Source: Chloroflexota bacterium | GTDB taxonomy: Bacteria > Chloroflexota > Dehalococcoidia > UBA1151 | DNA: 5,081 bases | NCBI GenBank assembly: GCA_022561735.1 | Contig: JADFQR010000121.1 | Coordinates: 1 to 5,081 of the forward strand | Direction of reading: 5' to 3' | In this document: positions 4,249 to 5,081 of the stretch, one piece after another | Position numbering within the stretch: position 1 is the stretch's first letter | Layout: every line of letters begins with the position of its first letter | Notes under the pieces: generated by a model | What the model was told of the DNA's origin: nothing | The model's input: only the letters and a program-made list of their open reading frames with translations | Database searches by the model: none | Program-made: the position numbers and the translations under genes

Positions 4249-4776
4249 ATGCCCACACGACCCGATACAACGGCAAAGGAACGGCCCACCTACCCGCCTG
4301 ACTACGCGCACACTTTCCGGCGCATGTACGCGGCCGTGATCGACATCGGGCTGCTGCTCATCATCATCTACAGCGTCCGCTGGGTTACCGGGGGTAACGC
4401 ATTCTCCGGACCGCAGACGGCGCCGCAGGACATATTCATCCTGCTCGGATACCTGATCCTGTTCACGGGAATACGCGGCCAGACCCCGGGCAAGATGGTC
4501 GCCGGCATCATCGTCGTGGACGATCAGGGGCATGTGCCGGGCGTCGCAGTAGCCATCCCTCGCGAGATGGTGGGCCGGTTGATCGCGACGGCGGCCCTCG
4601 GGCTGGGACTGGCATGGATATCGTTCGACCCGAAGCGCCAGGGCTGGCACGACAAGATCGCCGGAACTTACGTCGTAATGAAGCCGAAAGCCCAACGACC
4701 GAAAACGTCCAGTAGCGACCGGTACAGCCCCGGCAAACGGCGCATCAAGCAGCGACCGTGGCGGTTTCGTCGCTGA
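4249..4776 (+). CDS. RDD-family membrane protein
   Basis: From ATG 4249 the protein has 175 residues. The RDD domain (about 18-145) begins YAHTFRRMYAAVIDIG, with the conserved Arg (24/25) and Asp32 flanking entry to the first membrane helix (about 28-46). A second helix covers about 62-75. Then comes the family loop GQTPGKMVAGIIVVDDQG (77-94), RE at 105-106, a third hydrophobic segment (about 110-126), and the closing GWHDKIAGTYVV (132-143). RDD proteins are small polytopic membrane proteins; a few are linked to Na+/H+ exchange, most have no known role. The tail after residue 145 is short, strongly basic (PGKRRIKQRPWRFRR at the end) and probably cytosolic. The upstream in-frame ATG 4138 would add 37 residues unlike the family and is rejected. 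Divergent from the SDR gene. Family sure, role unknown. Confidence 0.9.
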   Translation: MPTRPDTTAKERPTYPPDYAHTFRRMYAAVIDIGLLLIIIYSVRWVTGGNAFSGPQTAPQDIFILLGYLILFTGIRGQTPGKMVAGIIVVDDQGHVPGVAVAIPREMVGRLIATAALGLGLAWISFDPKRQGWHDKIAGTYVVMKPKAQRPKTSSSDRYSPGKRRIKQRPWRFRR

Positions 4777-4791
4777 CGCCAGGCCCGTTTT
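4750..4791 (+). terminator. Possible terminator overlapping the RDD stop codon
   Basis: CAGCGAC (4750-4756) and GTCGCTG (4769-4775) form a perfect 7-bp stem with a 12-nt loop; its 3' arm includes the first two bases of the stop codon. An alternative stem, TGGCG/CGCCA (4759-4763/4777-4781), is followed 6 nt later by TTTT (4788-4791). The two exclude each other. Weak to moderate. Confidence 0.3.
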
Positions 4792-4811
4792 CACGTCTCC
4801 GGTCACCGTCC

Positions 4812-4832
4812 TAAAATCCCACCTTCGGTGAG
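4812..4832 (-). terminator. Likely intrinsic terminator of the right-edge epimerase-like gene
   Basis: On the - strand CTCACC (4832-4827), loop GAA, GGTGGG (4823-4818) makes a 6-bp stem with one G-U pair, followed by ATTTTA (T-run 4816-4813). It begins 34 nt after the gene's stop. It is the only hairpin in the window with a proper T-run directly after the stem. A second small inverted repeat, CGGGA/TCCCG (4844-4848/4852-4856), lies between it and the stop. Confidence 0.5.
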
Positions 4833-4866
4833 GCGCTTCCCGACGGGAGGGTCCCGGCGATAACTA

Positions 4867-5081
4867 TTAAGACGGTCGCCCGGGCTCTCCTGCGCCGGAT
4901 AGCAGCTCGGCGACCGTGGCGTTGATCGCATCCCGCAACGGCGTGTACTCGAGGCCCAGTTCGCGAGTGGCCAGCCCGCCGTCAAACGCCGCCGGGCCGA
5001 TTCGCAACCCTCGAAACGAAGCGACCGGCGCACGCCTCCGTCTTATCGGCGCGATCGCTCGCATGCCCATCGCACCTGCGA
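4867..5081 (-). CDS. Probable NAD-dependent epimerase/dehydratase (extended SDR), C-terminal end only
   Basis: The frame is open from the right edge to TAA at 4869-4867, giving about 71 visible residues; the ATG near 5070 is not taken as the start, because codons before it stay open. The visible end contains FDGGLATRELGLEYTPLRDA followed by INATVAELL. This has the shape of the C-terminus of extended SDRs such as dihydroflavonol reductase-like and nucleotide-sugar epimerase proteins: a segment binding the substrate side, A-x-x-E-L-G, then P-L-x-x-A-I and a final helix. A basic stretch (RRRRA) precedes it. The Rossmann domain and the YxxxK motif lie outside the window, so the call rests on a short region. 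A likely terminator follows. If wrong, it is simply the end of an unidentified gene; coding potential is supported by the sensible composition. Confidence 0.65.
   Translation of the reverse strand, partial: AGAMGMRAIAPIRRRRAPVASFRGLRIGPAAFDGGLATRELGLEYTPLRDAINATVAELLSGAGEPGRPS

Noticed and set aside
4132..4806. 224-codon open frame on - opposite the RDD gene
   Set aside because: The + strand encodes a protein with all RDD family motifs and hydrophobic helices; the - product has none.
4803..5033. 76-codon open frame on - near the right edge
   Set aside because: It overlaps the epimerase-like C-terminus in another frame and covers the terminator; its composition is typical of a shadow frame.
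1..5081. A new multi-gene system such as a defence, mobile or biosynthetic module
   Set aside because: The genes belong to common metabolic families, lie on both strands with separate promoters, and share no marker of such systems (no recombinase, nuclease, helicase, toxin or carrier protein genes). Reporting one would be overreach.

Overview
This is a GC-rich bacterial window of ordinary metabolic gene content. Reading frames are tightly packed and GTG/TTG starts are plausible. Two genes carry the same strong Shine-Dalgarno string, AGAAAGG. No marker gene fixes the taxon. A free-living Chloroflexota (Dehalococcoidia/SAR202-like) or similar high-GC lineage is my guess from the mix of DAO-type flavoenzyme, SDR, VOC and HAD genes; it is inference only.

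Layout, left to right. On the + strand are the C-terminal part of a HAD-superfamily hydrolase (1-512, cut by the window edge), a VOC (glyoxalase-fold) protein (711-1124), and a DAO-family FAD-dependent oxidoreductase (best start TTG 1291, end 2421). On the - strand follow a Nudix hydrolase of the ADP-ribose pyrophosphatase type (2638-3219) and a classical short-chain dehydrogenase (3302-4069). The SDR lies upstream of the Nudix gene in transcription order, and the gap between them holds a 12-bp tandem repeat. Across a divergent intergenic region (4070-4248) is an RDD-family membrane protein on + (4249-4776). At the right edge is the C-terminal end of what looks like an NAD-dependent epimerase/dehydratase on - (4867-5081).

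The intergenic regions show more than the genes do. The VOC gene has a plausible sigma-70 promoter with a 16-bp near-palindrome over its -35 element. A 12-bp-stem hairpin sits exactly at the predicted 5' end of its mRNA. The SDR gene has a TTGACC-17-TACGAT promoter and an 8-bp leader hairpin just upstream of its Shine-Dalgarno site. Four + strand genes are followed by GC-rich inverted repeats with 10-12-nt loops and little or no U-tract. The epimerase gene instead has a compact hairpin with a U-tract.

The genes do not form a recognisable pathway. The FAD oxidase, SDR, VOC and HAD proteins are each common in oxidative or degradative metabolism of small organic compounds, and the Nudix enzyme probably clears nucleotide-sugar or ADP-ribose by-products. 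I found no CRISPR array, mobile element, RNA gene, defence or toxin module, and no convincing new system. The leads worth checking are regulatory.
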